Of a stretch of DNA of 10,539 nucleotides, positions 1-7,290 are shown piece by piece. The notes under the pieces were generated by a model. The model did not search any database. It was not told the origin of the DNA and saw only the letters and a list, made by a program, of their open reading frames with translations. The stretch comes from UBA2040 sp002332715 (lineage in GTDB: Bacteria > Bacteroidota > Bacteroidia > Flavobacteriales_D > Crocinitomicaceae), in assembly GCA_029242295.1 (NCBI GenBank), contig JAQWUF010000122.1, forward strand, positions 1-10,539. Reading direction: 5' to 3'. Positions within the stretch are counted from its first letter, which is position 1; each line of letters starts with the position of its first letter. The translations under genes were made by a program, and so were the position numbers.

Positions 1-741
1 ATACCATTGGGCGTAGATATACCACGAAGAAACGATGAGTAAAACAAGAGCTAATGCCATGAATCTCTTTGTATTAGCTTTTAAGGACAGATTAAAACTC
101 TTGGTGGATTTCAAGTCCATTAAAAACAAAGCAAAAACAAGCGCAATTGGGTGAATCAAAAATGTCACTTTTAATAATCCTGCGATAGAAAATAGAATCA
201 TTGCTTTTTCTAAATCAGCCTTCTCCCCTTTCAGGTGGTTCTTCAAACCAAAATAATAGGCCGATAATGTCAGACCAAGTGCCGAAGCATCTGGCAATAA
301 ATTGACAGAATAATAGAGTATAACCGTCGAACTTAGCAATAATAGCGTCATTCCTATTGAATAGCTAACCTCTTTAAGCAAGAGTTTAGATAGTTTGAAA
401 AGGTGATAAAAGCCAACAACAGAAATCGTGAAAGTTAGCGTTCGGAGTACAACATGTTTTGAACCGAGAAAACTATCTAAAATTGCTGTTATGTAATACA
501 AAACAGGAAATTCACCAGCTGTTTTTCCATTAGAATCGCCTAGGAACCAACCTCCAGGTTCGAAGAAATTGAAACCATTATTCTGATAAAAGTCAACAAA
601 GGCAAGACTATCAGTTTGCCTCACATAATGTATCCCAATGGGTTGAAGAAAAAGATAAACTTGAAAACCAAGTAGGAAGAGAATCAGTAATAGCAAAAAG
701 AGAAAAAACTTTCCTGAATTATTTTCTATCCATTGAATCAT
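1..741 (-). CDS. Membrane protein, probable GT-C (GT39/ArnT-like) glycosyltransferase, partial
   Basis: The frame is open from the ATG at 741 to the window edge, giving 247 residues with the C-terminus missing. An in-frame TAA lies just upstream, so this ATG is the first possible start. A hydrophobic segment at residues 12-32 is followed by a loop containing HYVRQTD (38-44) and EFP (77-79), then several more hydrophobic stretches (about 100-118, 128-146, 150-166, 180-207, 227-244). One N-terminal helix followed by a loop with an acidic RQTD-type motif and many later helices matches lipid-linked-sugar-dependent GT-C enzymes of the GT39/PMT family. Such enzymes move sugars from polyprenyl carriers in the cytoplasmic membrane. 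The family assignment is by eye and the substrate is unknown. The gene lies 29 bases after the cystathionine gamma-synthase-like gene on the same strand, so co-transcription is possible. Confidence 0.6.
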   Translation of the reverse strand, partial: MIQWIENNSGKFFLFLLLLILFLLGFQVYLFLQPIGIHYVRQTDSLAFVDFYQNNGFNFFEPGGWFLGDSNGKTAGEFPVLYYITAILDSFLGSKHVVLRTLTFTISVVGFYHLFKLSKLLLKEVSYSIGMTLLLLSSTVILYYSVNLLPDASALGLTLSAYYFGLKNHLKGEKADLEKAMILFSIAGLLKVTFLIHPIALVFALFLMDLKSTKSFNLSLKANTKRFMALALVLLIVSSWYIYAQWY

Positions 742-770
742 TTCATGAAATTAATTAAACTAAATTTCAA

Positions 771-2030
771 TTAGCCAATTTTCTCCAAAGCTTGTTCAAT
801 ATCCCAAATTAAATCCGCTGGATTTTCAACACCAATCGAAATTCGAACGAGTGCATCTGTAATGCCGATTTCATTTCTTTCCTCCGCAGGGATTCCAATG
901 TGCGTCATGCTTGCAGGGTGTTGAGCTAGACTTTCAGTAGACCCTAGACTAACGGCCAATTTGATCAAGTTCAAAGCATTTAAAAATTGAAATGACTCTT
1001 TCTCTCCTCCTTTAACAAACATCGAAAGCATTGCTCCAGGTGAAGAATATTGTTTTTTGTACGTCGCGTAATTCTCGTTGTCTTCTTTTAGTAAACCCAG
1101 GTAATTTACATAATCTACTTTTGGATGAGTCTCAAGCCATTTCGCCACTTCCATTGCATTACTTGCCTGTTTTTCCATTCTAACTTGAAGGGTTTCCAAA
1201 CTACGAAGCAATAGCCAACAGGTATTTGGGCTGGCCATATTTCCAAGGAACGTACGCAATACTTTCACGCGCTTCATTGATTCCGCATTTCCTAGAACAG
1301 CACCTGCAATTACATCGCTGTGTCCTCCAATGTATTTTGTTGCTGAATACATTACCACGTCGGCACCATGCTTTAAAGGTTGCGACCACAATGGGCCCAT
1401 ATACGTATTATCAACCGCAAGATGAATGTGTTTTTCGGCTGTGGAATAATGATCTGCTATTTTTCGGCACATTTCAATATCGATGAGCTCATTTGTAGGG
1501 TTGGTTGGCGTTTCAATATAAACCATAGCCAATTTATCGGACTTACCTGTTGCATCAACAATTCCTTTTATTTCGGCTTCAGATTGTCCGGGATGAAAAC
1601 AAACTGAATCGATACCCATTTTCACCAAAAAAGACTCGATAAAGTGGTCCGTTCCACCATAAATTGGCGTGCTATACAACAATAAACTTCCAGGATTGAT
1701 AAATTCTAATAGAACCGTACTAATAGCCGACATTCCACTTTCAAAAACGGCACAATCGTCCGCTTCATCCCACAAACACAAACGATTTTCAAGGATTTCA
1801 AGGTTCGGATTATTGATTCTACTATAAATAAGCCCTAATTCTTCGTTTTGCTCTTTATCTCTAAGTCCGTATGCAATTTCAAAAAAGCCTTTTCCCTCTT
1901 CTGCCGTCTTAAAAACAAAGGTAGAAGTCTGAAAAATAGGTGGTTTAATGGCACCTTCAGATAATTCAGGTTTATAACCATGAGACATCATTAAACTTTC
2001 CGGCTTGAATTTGTGCTTGCTCATATTCAT
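771..2030 (-). CDS. Cystathionine gamma-synthase / methionine gamma-lyase family PLP enzyme
   Basis: The 419-residue protein belongs to the Cys/Met-metabolism PLP family (fold type I), which carries out gamma-replacement or gamma-elimination on homoserine esters, cystathionine or methionine in the cytoplasm. Visible family marks are YSRINNP (69-75, phosphate and substrate binding), the SGMSA turn (98-102), an aspartate in AVDNTY (D207) that should pair with the pyridine nitrogen, and SATKY with the Schiff-base lysine K232 followed by GGHSD. Its length suits the family, and the N-terminal KPESLMMSHGYKPELSEGAIK is typical of Bacteroidetes versions annotated only as cystathionine gamma-synthase family. 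Sequence alone does not tell synthase from lyase, and no met or cys biosynthetic genes adjoin it. ATG codons occur at residues 1 and 3, and either could be used. A TAnnTTTG box lies 10 bases upstream of the first. Confidence 0.9.
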   Translation of the reverse strand: MNMSKHKFKPESLMMSHGYKPELSEGAIKPPIFQTSTFVFKTAEEGKGFFEIAYGLRDKEQNEELGLIYSRINNPNLEILENRLCLWDEADDCAVFESGMSAISTVLLEFINPGSLLLYSTPIYGGTDHFIESFLVKMGIDSVCFHPGQSEAEIKGIVDATGKSDKLAMVYIETPTNPTNELIDIEMCRKIADHYSTAEKHIHLAVDNTYMGPLWSQPLKHGADVVMYSATKYIGGHSDVIAGAVLGNAESMKRVKVLRTFLGNMASPNTCWLLLRSLETLQVRMEKQASNAMEVAKWLETHPKVDYVNYLGLLKEDNENYATYKKQYSSPGAMLSMFVKGGEKESFQFLNALNLIKLAVSLGSTESLAQHPASMTHIGIPAEERNEIGITDALVRISIGVENPADLIWDIEQALEKIG

Positions 2031-2040
2031 AATTTTATTG

Positions 2041-2048
2041 CAAATTTA
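2041..2048 (-). promoter_or_regulatory. Candidate -7 box (TAAATTTG) for the PLP-enzyme gene
   Basis: On the minus strand the sequence TAAATTTG matches the Bacteroidetes -7 consensus TAnnTTTG exactly. It ends 10 bases before the ATG at 2030, so a transcript from it would have a very short leader. No good -33 TTTG was found at the usual distance, and in AT-rich DNA such a box can occur by chance. Confidence 0.35.
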
Positions 2049-2132
2049 TTGAAACAACGGCATGTAAAGGCAGAAAAGAGCACACTTTCGAGAAAAGTAA
2101 TGAACAAAATGAAAAAGAAACGAAATATCGGT

Positions 2133-3266
2133 CTATAAACCCTTTAGAATCTCCACAAATCCTTCCACTTCCTTTTCGACATTATACCGCAAAAAGGCAT
2201 CTAACCTGCCTATTTCAGCTTTATCGATTATATCTTGATTCCGACTGATCAATAATTCTAATTTCGGTAAAAAGTCAGCCATGTCGTTGTATTTGTACAG
2301 CGCACCAAACTCTCCATCGCCTAGAATTTCAGTCGTTCCACCAGAGTCCGTTGCCAAAACGGGAATTCCGCTCAACATCGCTTCAATAGTAACCATACCG
2401 TATGTCTCGCTATGTGAAGCAAGAACAAAGCCATCTATCGCATTGTAAAATTTGGCGACATCGGGTTGATATTCAACGAAATAGACATAATCCTGTAGGT
2501 TGTTTTTTTGGACAAATTGCACCAATTCCTCTGCATACGCTTTATCATCTTCTGCATTTACAGTTGCGGAACCAAAAATCAAAAGGTTAAATTGTATTCC
2601 CTTTTGAACCAATTGCTGCAGGGCCTGAACAACGAACAACTGTCCTTTTTTGGCTGAAATACGACCGATAATTCCAATTATTGGACAATCTGAATGAACG
2701 TTTAACAATTCTTTCGCTTCATCTTGTGTATACTTTCTAGATTCAAATTCCTTTGTATTTACCCCAATCGGCAGGATTTTGACACGATTCAATGGAAAAT
2801 GGGTTCGCACAGCAATTTCTCTCTTTAAAAAAGGCAAGGGACTCACCCACACATCTATTGATTTGAAGCGAAAACTATGCAACCAATCTTTCTTGTTGAT
2901 GCCGATTTGCATGTGTTGTTGATAGACAACTTTTAATTCTTTGAAATACCTTTTTTTACACCAAGCGATGAGATCTAAATCTTTATTATCCACTACAAGT
3001 AAACGCGATATCTTGTTTTTTATCAGTATTTTAGAGATAGATTTAGCTGTTTTGAAATCAAAATATTTTCGATTTTTCTTGATCAAGTGGATTTCGCTAA
3101 AAATATCTTTTCCTTTCTCGTAAATAGTCGATTCTTCTTGCATAAAAAGGTGGACATTATAACCTTTGACCGAAAGTAACTTCGCCAGTTTTAGAGTATT
3201 CATTTCGAGACCGCCCCAGCCTGTTGAAGTGATAAGAATGGCTAATTTATTTTTAAAGTTAGGCAT
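2133..3266 (-). CDS. GT4-family glycosyltransferase (GT-B fold)
   Basis: From the ATG at 3266 this encodes 377 residues with the two-domain layout of GT4 enzymes. The N-terminal domain starts with a strand (LAILITS) and a Gly-rich turn GWGGLEMN (16-23) that fits acceptor-side GG motifs. The C-terminal domain shows IGRISAKKG (200-208) and the EX7E signature E287-TYGMVTI-E295, followed by SGIPVLATDSGG (299-310), which binds the nucleotide-sugar donor. The role is probably polysaccharide, glycolipid or glycoprotein assembly at the cytoplasmic face of the membrane; donor and acceptor cannot be read from sequence. The frame extends to a TTG at 3371, but the extra 35 residues are antisense to another possible coding stretch and the domain begins right after M36 of that extension, so 3266 is preferred. 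No polysaccharide gene cluster surrounds it apart from the GT-C-like gene further downstream. Confidence 0.88.
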   Translation of the reverse strand: MPNFKNKLAILITSTGWGGLEMNTLKLAKLLSVKGYNVHLFMQEESTIYEKGKDIFSEIHLIKKNRKYFDFKTAKSISKILIKNKISRLLVVDNKDLDLIAWCKKRYFKELKVVYQQHMQIGINKKDWLHSFRFKSIDVWVSPLPFLKREIAVRTHFPLNRVKILPIGVNTKEFESRKYTQDEAKELLNVHSDCPIIGIIGRISAKKGQLFVVQALQQLVQKGIQFNLLIFGSATVNAEDDKAYAEELVQFVQKNNLQDYVYFVEYQPDVAKFYNAIDGFVLASHSETYGMVTIEAMLSGIPVLATDSGGTTEILGDGEFGALYKYNDMADFLPKLELLISRNQDIIDKAEIGRLDAFLRYNVEKEVEGFVEILKGL

Positions 3267-3272
3267 CAGAAT

Positions 3273-3280
3273 CAAAAGTA
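3273..3280 (-). promoter_or_regulatory. Candidate -7 box (TACTTTTG) for the GT4 gene
   Basis: TACTTTTG on the minus strand matches TAnnTTTG and ends 6 bases before the preferred ATG at 3266. If used, the transcript would be essentially leaderless. It supports the 3266 start over the upstream TTG, but the lack of a -33 element and the short distance make it uncertain. Confidence 0.25.
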
Positions 3281-3299
3281 AACAAATGATTCGAAAGTG

Positions 3300-3551
3300 A
3301 TGAACGAAAACCCGGAAGAAGGAGAAGAAGAATATGGCACCAACCATAACGGCTTTAATACTGCCAATCAAAGGATTAGAATACTATTTGTAAGGTTTTG
3401 CTAGTTTCTTTTTGATTATTATGGGCATTTTAATGGCGAAACAGCCGAATCAAGTGTTATAAAAGCGATTGTTCGTATTTCTACCTGGATTGCAATCGCC
3501 ATGGGACTATGTGCTTTTGTAAGCGATCTATATGGAGTATTAATAATTTGA
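3300..3551 (+). pseudogene. Possible broken small membrane-protein gene
   Basis: A plus-strand frame opens at ATG 3300 (MNENPEEGEEEYG...), reaches a TAG at 3402-3404 after 34 codons, and the same frame then stays open to a TGA at 3549-3551, ending in a hydrophobic stretch (STWIAIAMGLCAFVSDLYG). Between these, the frame shifted by one base (about 3397-3440) reads a helix-like FASFFLIIMGILMA. Joining the three pieces would give a roughly 80-residue protein with an acidic N-terminus and two membrane helices. This could mean a gene carrying two compensating frameshifts, a sequencing error, or chance. I do not recognise a family. It is divergent from the GT4 gene (34 bases between starts) and convergent with the photolyase operon, ending 8 bases from its last stop codon. 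Confidence 0.3.
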
Positions 3552-3559
3552 TAACTTTC

Positions 3560-5038
3560 TTAAAGTTGACTTAAAAAACTTTCTGCCGAATCGAGGTGTT
3601 TATGTTTTTTCAATTCATCCATTTTATCCCAAATTCTGACCATCATTCCAAGTCTAGGATTCTTCAAGAAAAAATCACGATGGACAGCAATAAATCGCCA
3701 ATACAGTCCGTCCCAAATGGTTTGCCAGTCTCCTTTCGGATAATCACTCATTTTCATTAAGTAATTGCTCCCGCTGATATACGGCTTGGTCGACATCAAA
3801 CCACCATCTGCAAATTGACTCATACCGTACACATTTGGAACCATCACCCAATCATATGAGTCGACATACATTTCCATAAACCATTTGTATACTTCGTCGG
3901 GGTCAAATTCGCAAAGAACCATGAAGTTGCCCAGCACCATTAAACGTTCGATATGATGATTATAACCCGTTTCATTTAGTTTCTGAATAGCAATATCTAT
4001 TGGCGCAATACCTGTCGTTCCATCATAAAACGAAAGAGGGATTTTACGCTCAAAACGCCAAAAATTCGATGTTCTTTCTTCCCTACCTTTTGCCAAATAT
4101 ACACCACGAATGAATTCTCTCCATCCCATTATTTGGCGCACAAAACCTTCTAAAGAATTAATAGGAACATTATTCTTTTTGGCAAACAGAATTGCCTCCG
4201 AAATCACTTCACTAGGAGTGATCAAACCGATGTTCATCATAGGAGTAAGCACACTATGATTCAAGAATGATTCCTCAGCTACAATTGCATCTTCGTAAAT
4301 CCCAAATTCATCAAACCTCTTCTCTAAAAAGTTTTGGAAAATAACTTTAGTCGACTCAAAGTCATTCGTGTAGATCGGTTTATCTCCCACTTTTCCTGGA
4401 TTATCCGGAAAATATTTTTCCACATATTCTTTCGCCTCAGTATAAAAATGATTCGACTCTAAAACAGGATATTCTGGTGGCACTTTATTTTTTGGATACT
4501 TCTTTCGATTTTCATCATCAAAACTCCACTTTCCGCCAAATGGTTGTTCTCCATTTTCTACTAGAATTTTCCTTTTTTTGCGTTCGGAAATATAGAATTG
4601 AGTTTGAAAAAACTTCTTTTTGTTGTTCGAAAAAAATTCAGACAATTCCTCTTTAGCGTTTAACCACATTGGGCTTGTTAAATATTCTAGTAGTATCTTT
4701 TTGTCTTTTAAGCAGGAAGATACCCTACGTTCTATCCAATCGTCACAAGGATCAAACATGGAAAAATGAGCGAAACCCTTGTCCATTAAACTTGACAATA
4801 AAATACGAATATCTGTTTCTTGATCAGAAGCATTGATGTACACCGTGTCATACCCATGTTCTTCAAGATACGTTTGATATTTTTTCATGGAAGCACGATG
4901 CAGAGCAATCTTTTGCTTGTGAAACGCGAACTGATTAAAAAACATAGTCTCCTCTACCAAGTAGAATGTATAATCTTTCGGAATAGTACTGATATCCTGA
5001 AAAAGTTGATTAGGCAGCACTATATGAACTTTAGACAT
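3560..5038 (-). CDS. Cryptochrome/photolyase-related protein (FeS-BCP/PhrB family) without cluster cysteines
   Basis: This 492-residue protein belongs to the deoxyribodipyrimidine photolyase-related family (FeS-BCP; includes PhrB-type (6-4) photolyases and CryB). The N-terminal alpha/beta antenna-type domain (about 1-125) starts VHIVLPNQLF and includes FHKQKIALHRASM (39-51). The all-helical FAD domain contains RQIMGWREFIRG (301-312), GYNHHIERLMVLGNF (358-372) with the paired histidines typical of the family, and VPNVYGMSQFADGG (400-413). Characterised members bind FAD and a 4Fe-4S cluster held by four cysteines. Here TTGIAP (341-346) and MSDYPKGDWQTIWDGLYW (430-447) carry none, and the only cysteines are C98, C109 and C376, so the cluster is predicted absent. 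It is the last gene of the operon, 4 bases after the DUF2256 stop. The frame extends to a GTG at 5071, but that would overlap DUF2256 and add 11 non-conserved residues, so ATG 5038 is chosen. (6-4) lesion repair or light sensing is inferred from the family. Confidence 0.88.
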   Translation of the reverse strand: MSKVHIVLPNQLFQDISTIPKDYTFYLVEETMFFNQFAFHKQKIALHRASMKKYQTYLEEHGYDTVYINASDQETDIRILLSSLMDKGFAHFSMFDPCDDWIERRVSSCLKDKKILLEYLTSPMWLNAKEELSEFFSNNKKKFFQTQFYISERKKRKILVENGEQPFGGKWSFDDENRKKYPKNKVPPEYPVLESNHFYTEAKEYVEKYFPDNPGKVGDKPIYTNDFESTKVIFQNFLEKRFDEFGIYEDAIVAEESFLNHSVLTPMMNIGLITPSEVISEAILFAKKNNVPINSLEGFVRQIMGWREFIRGVYLAKGREERTSNFWRFERKIPLSFYDGTTGIAPIDIAIQKLNETGYNHHIERLMVLGNFMVLCEFDPDEVYKWFMEMYVDSYDWVMVPNVYGMSQFADGGLMSTKPYISGSNYLMKMSDYPKGDWQTIWDGLYWRFIAVHRDFFLKNPRLGMMVRIWDKMDELKKHKHLDSAESFLSQL

Positions 5039-5042
5039 TGCT

Positions 5043-5174
5043 TTAATTTTTATTTCTGCGACAATATTCACTGCAATATTTCACCTCTTTCCATGTTTTC
5101 TCCCATTTTTTACGCCAACTGAAATAGAAGCCACAAGTAAGGCATATTTTGATTGGTAAATGTTGTTTTTTCAT
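5043..5174 (-). CDS. DUF2256 small zinc-ribbon-like protein
   Basis: This 43-residue basic protein begins MKKQHLPIKICLTCG. It has a CxxC pair (C11, C14), a tryptophan-rich middle (FYFSWRKKWEKTWKEVKYC, 16-34) and a second pair C34-x3-C38 followed by RRNKN. The pattern matches DUF2256, a family of very short proteins that I know mostly from sites next to photolyase/cryptochrome genes. The four cysteines probably bind one zinc ion. Its role is unknown; nucleic-acid binding or help in photolyase assembly are guesses. Its ATG overlaps the flavin-reductase stop (ATGA at 5171-5174) and its TAA lies 4 bases before the next ATG, so it sits fully inside the operon and is probably translationally coupled. 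The context and motif together make this a confident call despite the length. Confidence 0.9.
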   Translation of the reverse strand: MKKQHLPIKICLTCGFYFSWRKKWEKTWKEVKYCSEYCRRNKN

Positions 5175-5806
5175 TGATCAAACGTTGGCAGTTCTGATAC
5201 TCGAGCGTACGGAAACTGTCTTTTTTTTTGAAGTTTATAATATGAATTTAAGCCCGAAACCCCCATGCTCGAGGAACTTTCAAGATTAATATGCCCACCT
5301 TCTTCCATGTATTCGTCAGGAATAAAAATGTGCTCAATTTCTCCGATAATTAGACTCGTCCCGTTGATTGGAATCGGTATTTCCTGTATAAATCGCATGC
5401 CAATTTTTACAGTCGATTCTTTAACAAAAGGGGCTTTAAATTTATTTTTGTACTCTGGATTCAATCCACATTTTTCGAATTCGGATATTTCCTTTGAGAA
5501 CTTTGCAGAAGTAAAATGTGCTTTTTCGACTGAACTTGCATGAACATGGTTAATGGTATAATATCCACTTTCTAATATGTTTTCATACGTATTTCTTGGA
5601 ACGTCCGCGCTTGGCCTCATAATAAAACCAAGGAGTGCGGGATTACTTCCTAAATGCACAACAGACGAAAAAATAGCTACATTTTCATCGCCATTACTGG
5701 AAATTGACCCTACAAGGTTGGCTGGTTTAATTCCTGTCAATCCGTTGATTACATTTAATCGCTCTATTCGATTAGCCTTTTTGATGCTTTCTTTTGTCCA
5801 ATGCAT
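5171..5806 (-). CDS. Flavin-reductase-like FMN-binding protein
   Basis: This 211-residue protein has the flavin-reductase-like split-barrel domain: GLTGIKPANLVGSIS (22-36), NVAIFSSVVHLGSNPALLGF (42-61, the FMN-phosphate-binding region) and DVPRNTYENILESGYYTIN (68-86). Proteins of this type bind FMN or FAD and use NAD(P)H or act as oxidoreductases; the exact substrate is not known. It lies between two photolyase-family genes. Its ATG overlaps the upstream stop codon as TAATG (5804-5808), and its own stop overlaps the DUF2256 start as ATGA. I infer a role in supplying reduced flavin to the photolyase-like proteins, whose FAD must be fully reduced for repair, though no experiment is known to me for this gene. 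A run of nine A residues in the coding strand (5221-5229) encodes part of the QKKRQ stretch near the C-terminus. Confidence 0.87.
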   Translation of the reverse strand: MHWTKESIKKANRIERLNVINGLTGIKPANLVGSISSNGDENVAIFSSVVHLGSNPALLGFIMRPSADVPRNTYENILESGYYTINHVHASSVEKAHFTSAKFSKEISEFEKCGLNPEYKNKFKAPFVKESTVKIGMRFIQEIPIPINGTSLIIGEIEHIFIPDEYMEEGGHINLESSSSMGVSGLNSYYKLQKKRQFPYARVSELPTFDQ

Positions 5807-7290
5807 TATTTATTTGTTTTTCTTGAACCACGCGAAAAGTCGTTGCGGGTATGAACGCTAATTATTCGTTTTTTCTCTTTTTTCACCAAATCATTTTTTC
5901 GATGACCGTATATTTTTTCACGTGCCGCTTTGGCGCTTTCTTCTAAATCAAATAAGGGTTCTGGATAATCTTCCCCTATCCTTAACCCACAAAACTCTTG
6001 ATCCATTTCAGTCATTTTCCAGGGTTCATGAATAAATTGAACTGGAACATCACTTAATTCAGGCACCCATTTTTTAATAAATATTCCTTGCGGATCATGA
6101 TCTAGTGATTGTTTTACTGGATTATACATTCGAATAGTATTCACGCCAGTAGTGCCTGCTTGCATTTGAAACTGAGGATAATGAATACCTGGTTCAAAAT
6201 CTAAAAACTGCTTCGCCAGATAATAAACACCTGAACGCCAGTCTTGATCCATGTGATGACACAAAACAGAAACCACCATCGCTCGCATTCGGAAGTTAAT
6301 CCACCCTGTGGCTTTGACACAACGCATATTTGCATCGACTAGCGGATACCCTGTCTTACCTTCTATCCAAGCTTTTACCCAGTTATTGTTATGACCTTTT
6401 TCTAAGAGCTCGTATCCACGATTGACACATGACGTTTCATAGGCACATTCCACTTCAAATTTCTGAATGAAGTGACAATGCCAATTCAAGCGTGTGATGA
6501 TTCCTTGAAACGCTCTTTTGTTACAAGTGTAGTTAGGATGCGTTACTAGGTATTGATATGCCTGTTTAATTGAAATATTTCCCCAAGCCAAATAAGGGGA
6601 AATTCTTCCACAGCTTTTCCGACTCTCAGTCGGTTTAGAAATCAGGCGATGATAATTGAATCCGCGTCCTTCAGCGAAAGACTTCAAATAACGAAAGGCA
6701 TTGAGTTCTCCTGGAGGTTGAAAAACATCAGGCATATCGTGTAATTTCATTTCCAAATCTGTTGGTAACTCAAATGGATGCACCAGTACTTTTCTTTCTA
6801 CTTTTTTGAATGTATTTGAAATAACAGAAGAATGCATAGTTTTAAACCAAGCCTTATCCCATCCTTTTCGGTGTGTGCTTCCACGAACAATACCATCTCG
6901 CTGAAATTCCTGCCAAGCCACTTCTTTCTTTTTAAAAAGTGATTTGAGTTCTATATCTCTGTCGTAACTAATTTGCACACCACTCTCCTGGTAGGAAAAA
7001 ACATGCAGAATATCAAACTCTTCCGTTAGCCATTGAAACACATCCTTTGCTTCTCCGTAAAAAAAACAAACCTCTTTATTCGCAATGCACAATCGGTTAT
7101 TCATCGCTAAAACAGAATGATATTGAAATTGTAAGTGTCGCATGGAGGTATCCGGATGCTGCATCAAACTAGGCTCAAAAACAAACAGCGTGATATAAGG
7201 GACATTTGCCACCTCTGCTGCCTGAAAACCTGCATGATCATGCGTACGAAGATCTCGTTTCAACCATACGATATTTAGTTTGTGCTTCAT
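5806..7290 (-). CDS. Cryptochrome/deoxyribodipyrimidine photolyase family protein
   Basis: This 494-residue protein has full photolyase architecture: an N-terminal antenna domain (about 4-135, starting NIVWLKRDLRTHDH) and a C-terminal FAD domain with GRISPYLAWGNIS (228-240), RLNWHCHFIQKFE (267-279), WVKAWIEGKTGYPLVDANM (304-322), GWINFRMRAMVVS (329-341) and MYNPVKQS..DHDPQG (388-402). The stretch equal to the NNGGWQW loop of E. coli photolyase reads HYPQFQM (370-376). By eye, the FAD-proximal N378, W382 and W384 therefore become H370, F374 and M376. I have a memory of the same HYPQFQMQAGTTG pattern as a conserved subfamily in other bacteria, so it is probably not random decay. The basic tail (467-494) is an extension beyond the core. 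Function could be CPD repair or light signalling. The ATG overlaps the upstream stop (ATGA, 7287-7290). Confidence 0.88.
   Translation of the reverse strand: MKHKLNIVWLKRDLRTHDHAGFQAAEVANVPYITLFVFEPSLMQHPDTSMRHLQFQYHSVLAMNNRLCIANKEVCFFYGEAKDVFQWLTEEFDILHVFSYQESGVQISYDRDIELKSLFKKKEVAWQEFQRDGIVRGSTHRKGWDKAWFKTMHSSVISNTFKKVERKVLVHPFELPTDLEMKLHDMPDVFQPPGELNAFRYLKSFAEGRGFNYHRLISKPTESRKSCGRISPYLAWGNISIKQAYQYLVTHPNYTCNKRAFQGIITRLNWHCHFIQKFEVECAYETSCVNRGYELLEKGHNNNWVKAWIEGKTGYPLVDANMRCVKATGWINFRMRAMVVSVLCHHMDQDWRSGVYYLAKQFLDFEPGIHYPQFQMQAGTTGVNTIRMYNPVKQSLDHDPQGIFIKKWVPELSDVPVQFIHEPWKMTEMDQEFCGLRIGEDYPEPLFDLEESAKAAREKIYGHRKNDLVKKEKKRIISVHTRNDFSRGSRKTNK

Noticed and set aside
746..769. Inverted repeat TGAAATT/AATTTCA between the PLP-enzyme and GT-C genes
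   Set aside because: The stem is AT-only apart from one pair, the loop is 10 bases and there is no T-run, so a terminator is not supported.
1201..1607. Open frames of 62 to 86 codons on both strands within the PLP-enzyme gene
   Set aside because: They are shadows of the strongly supported enzyme frame and show no recognisable domain.
3267..3371. N-terminal extension of the GT4 gene to a TTG start at 3371
   Set aside because: The extra 35 residues precede the conserved GT-B N-terminal strand, use a rare start codon and lie antisense to another possible coding stretch.
3553..3567. Inverted repeat AACTTT-CTT-AAAGTT at the 3' end of the photolyase operon
   Set aside because: The stem is weak, overlaps the stop codon and lacks a following T-run on either strand; a terminator is possible but not supported.
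5039..5071. GTG start at 5071 for the photolyase-related gene
   Set aside because: It would overlap most of the 3' end of the DUF2256 gene and add residues before the conserved VHIVLPNQLF start; the ATG at 5038 sits 4 bases after the DUF2256 stop.
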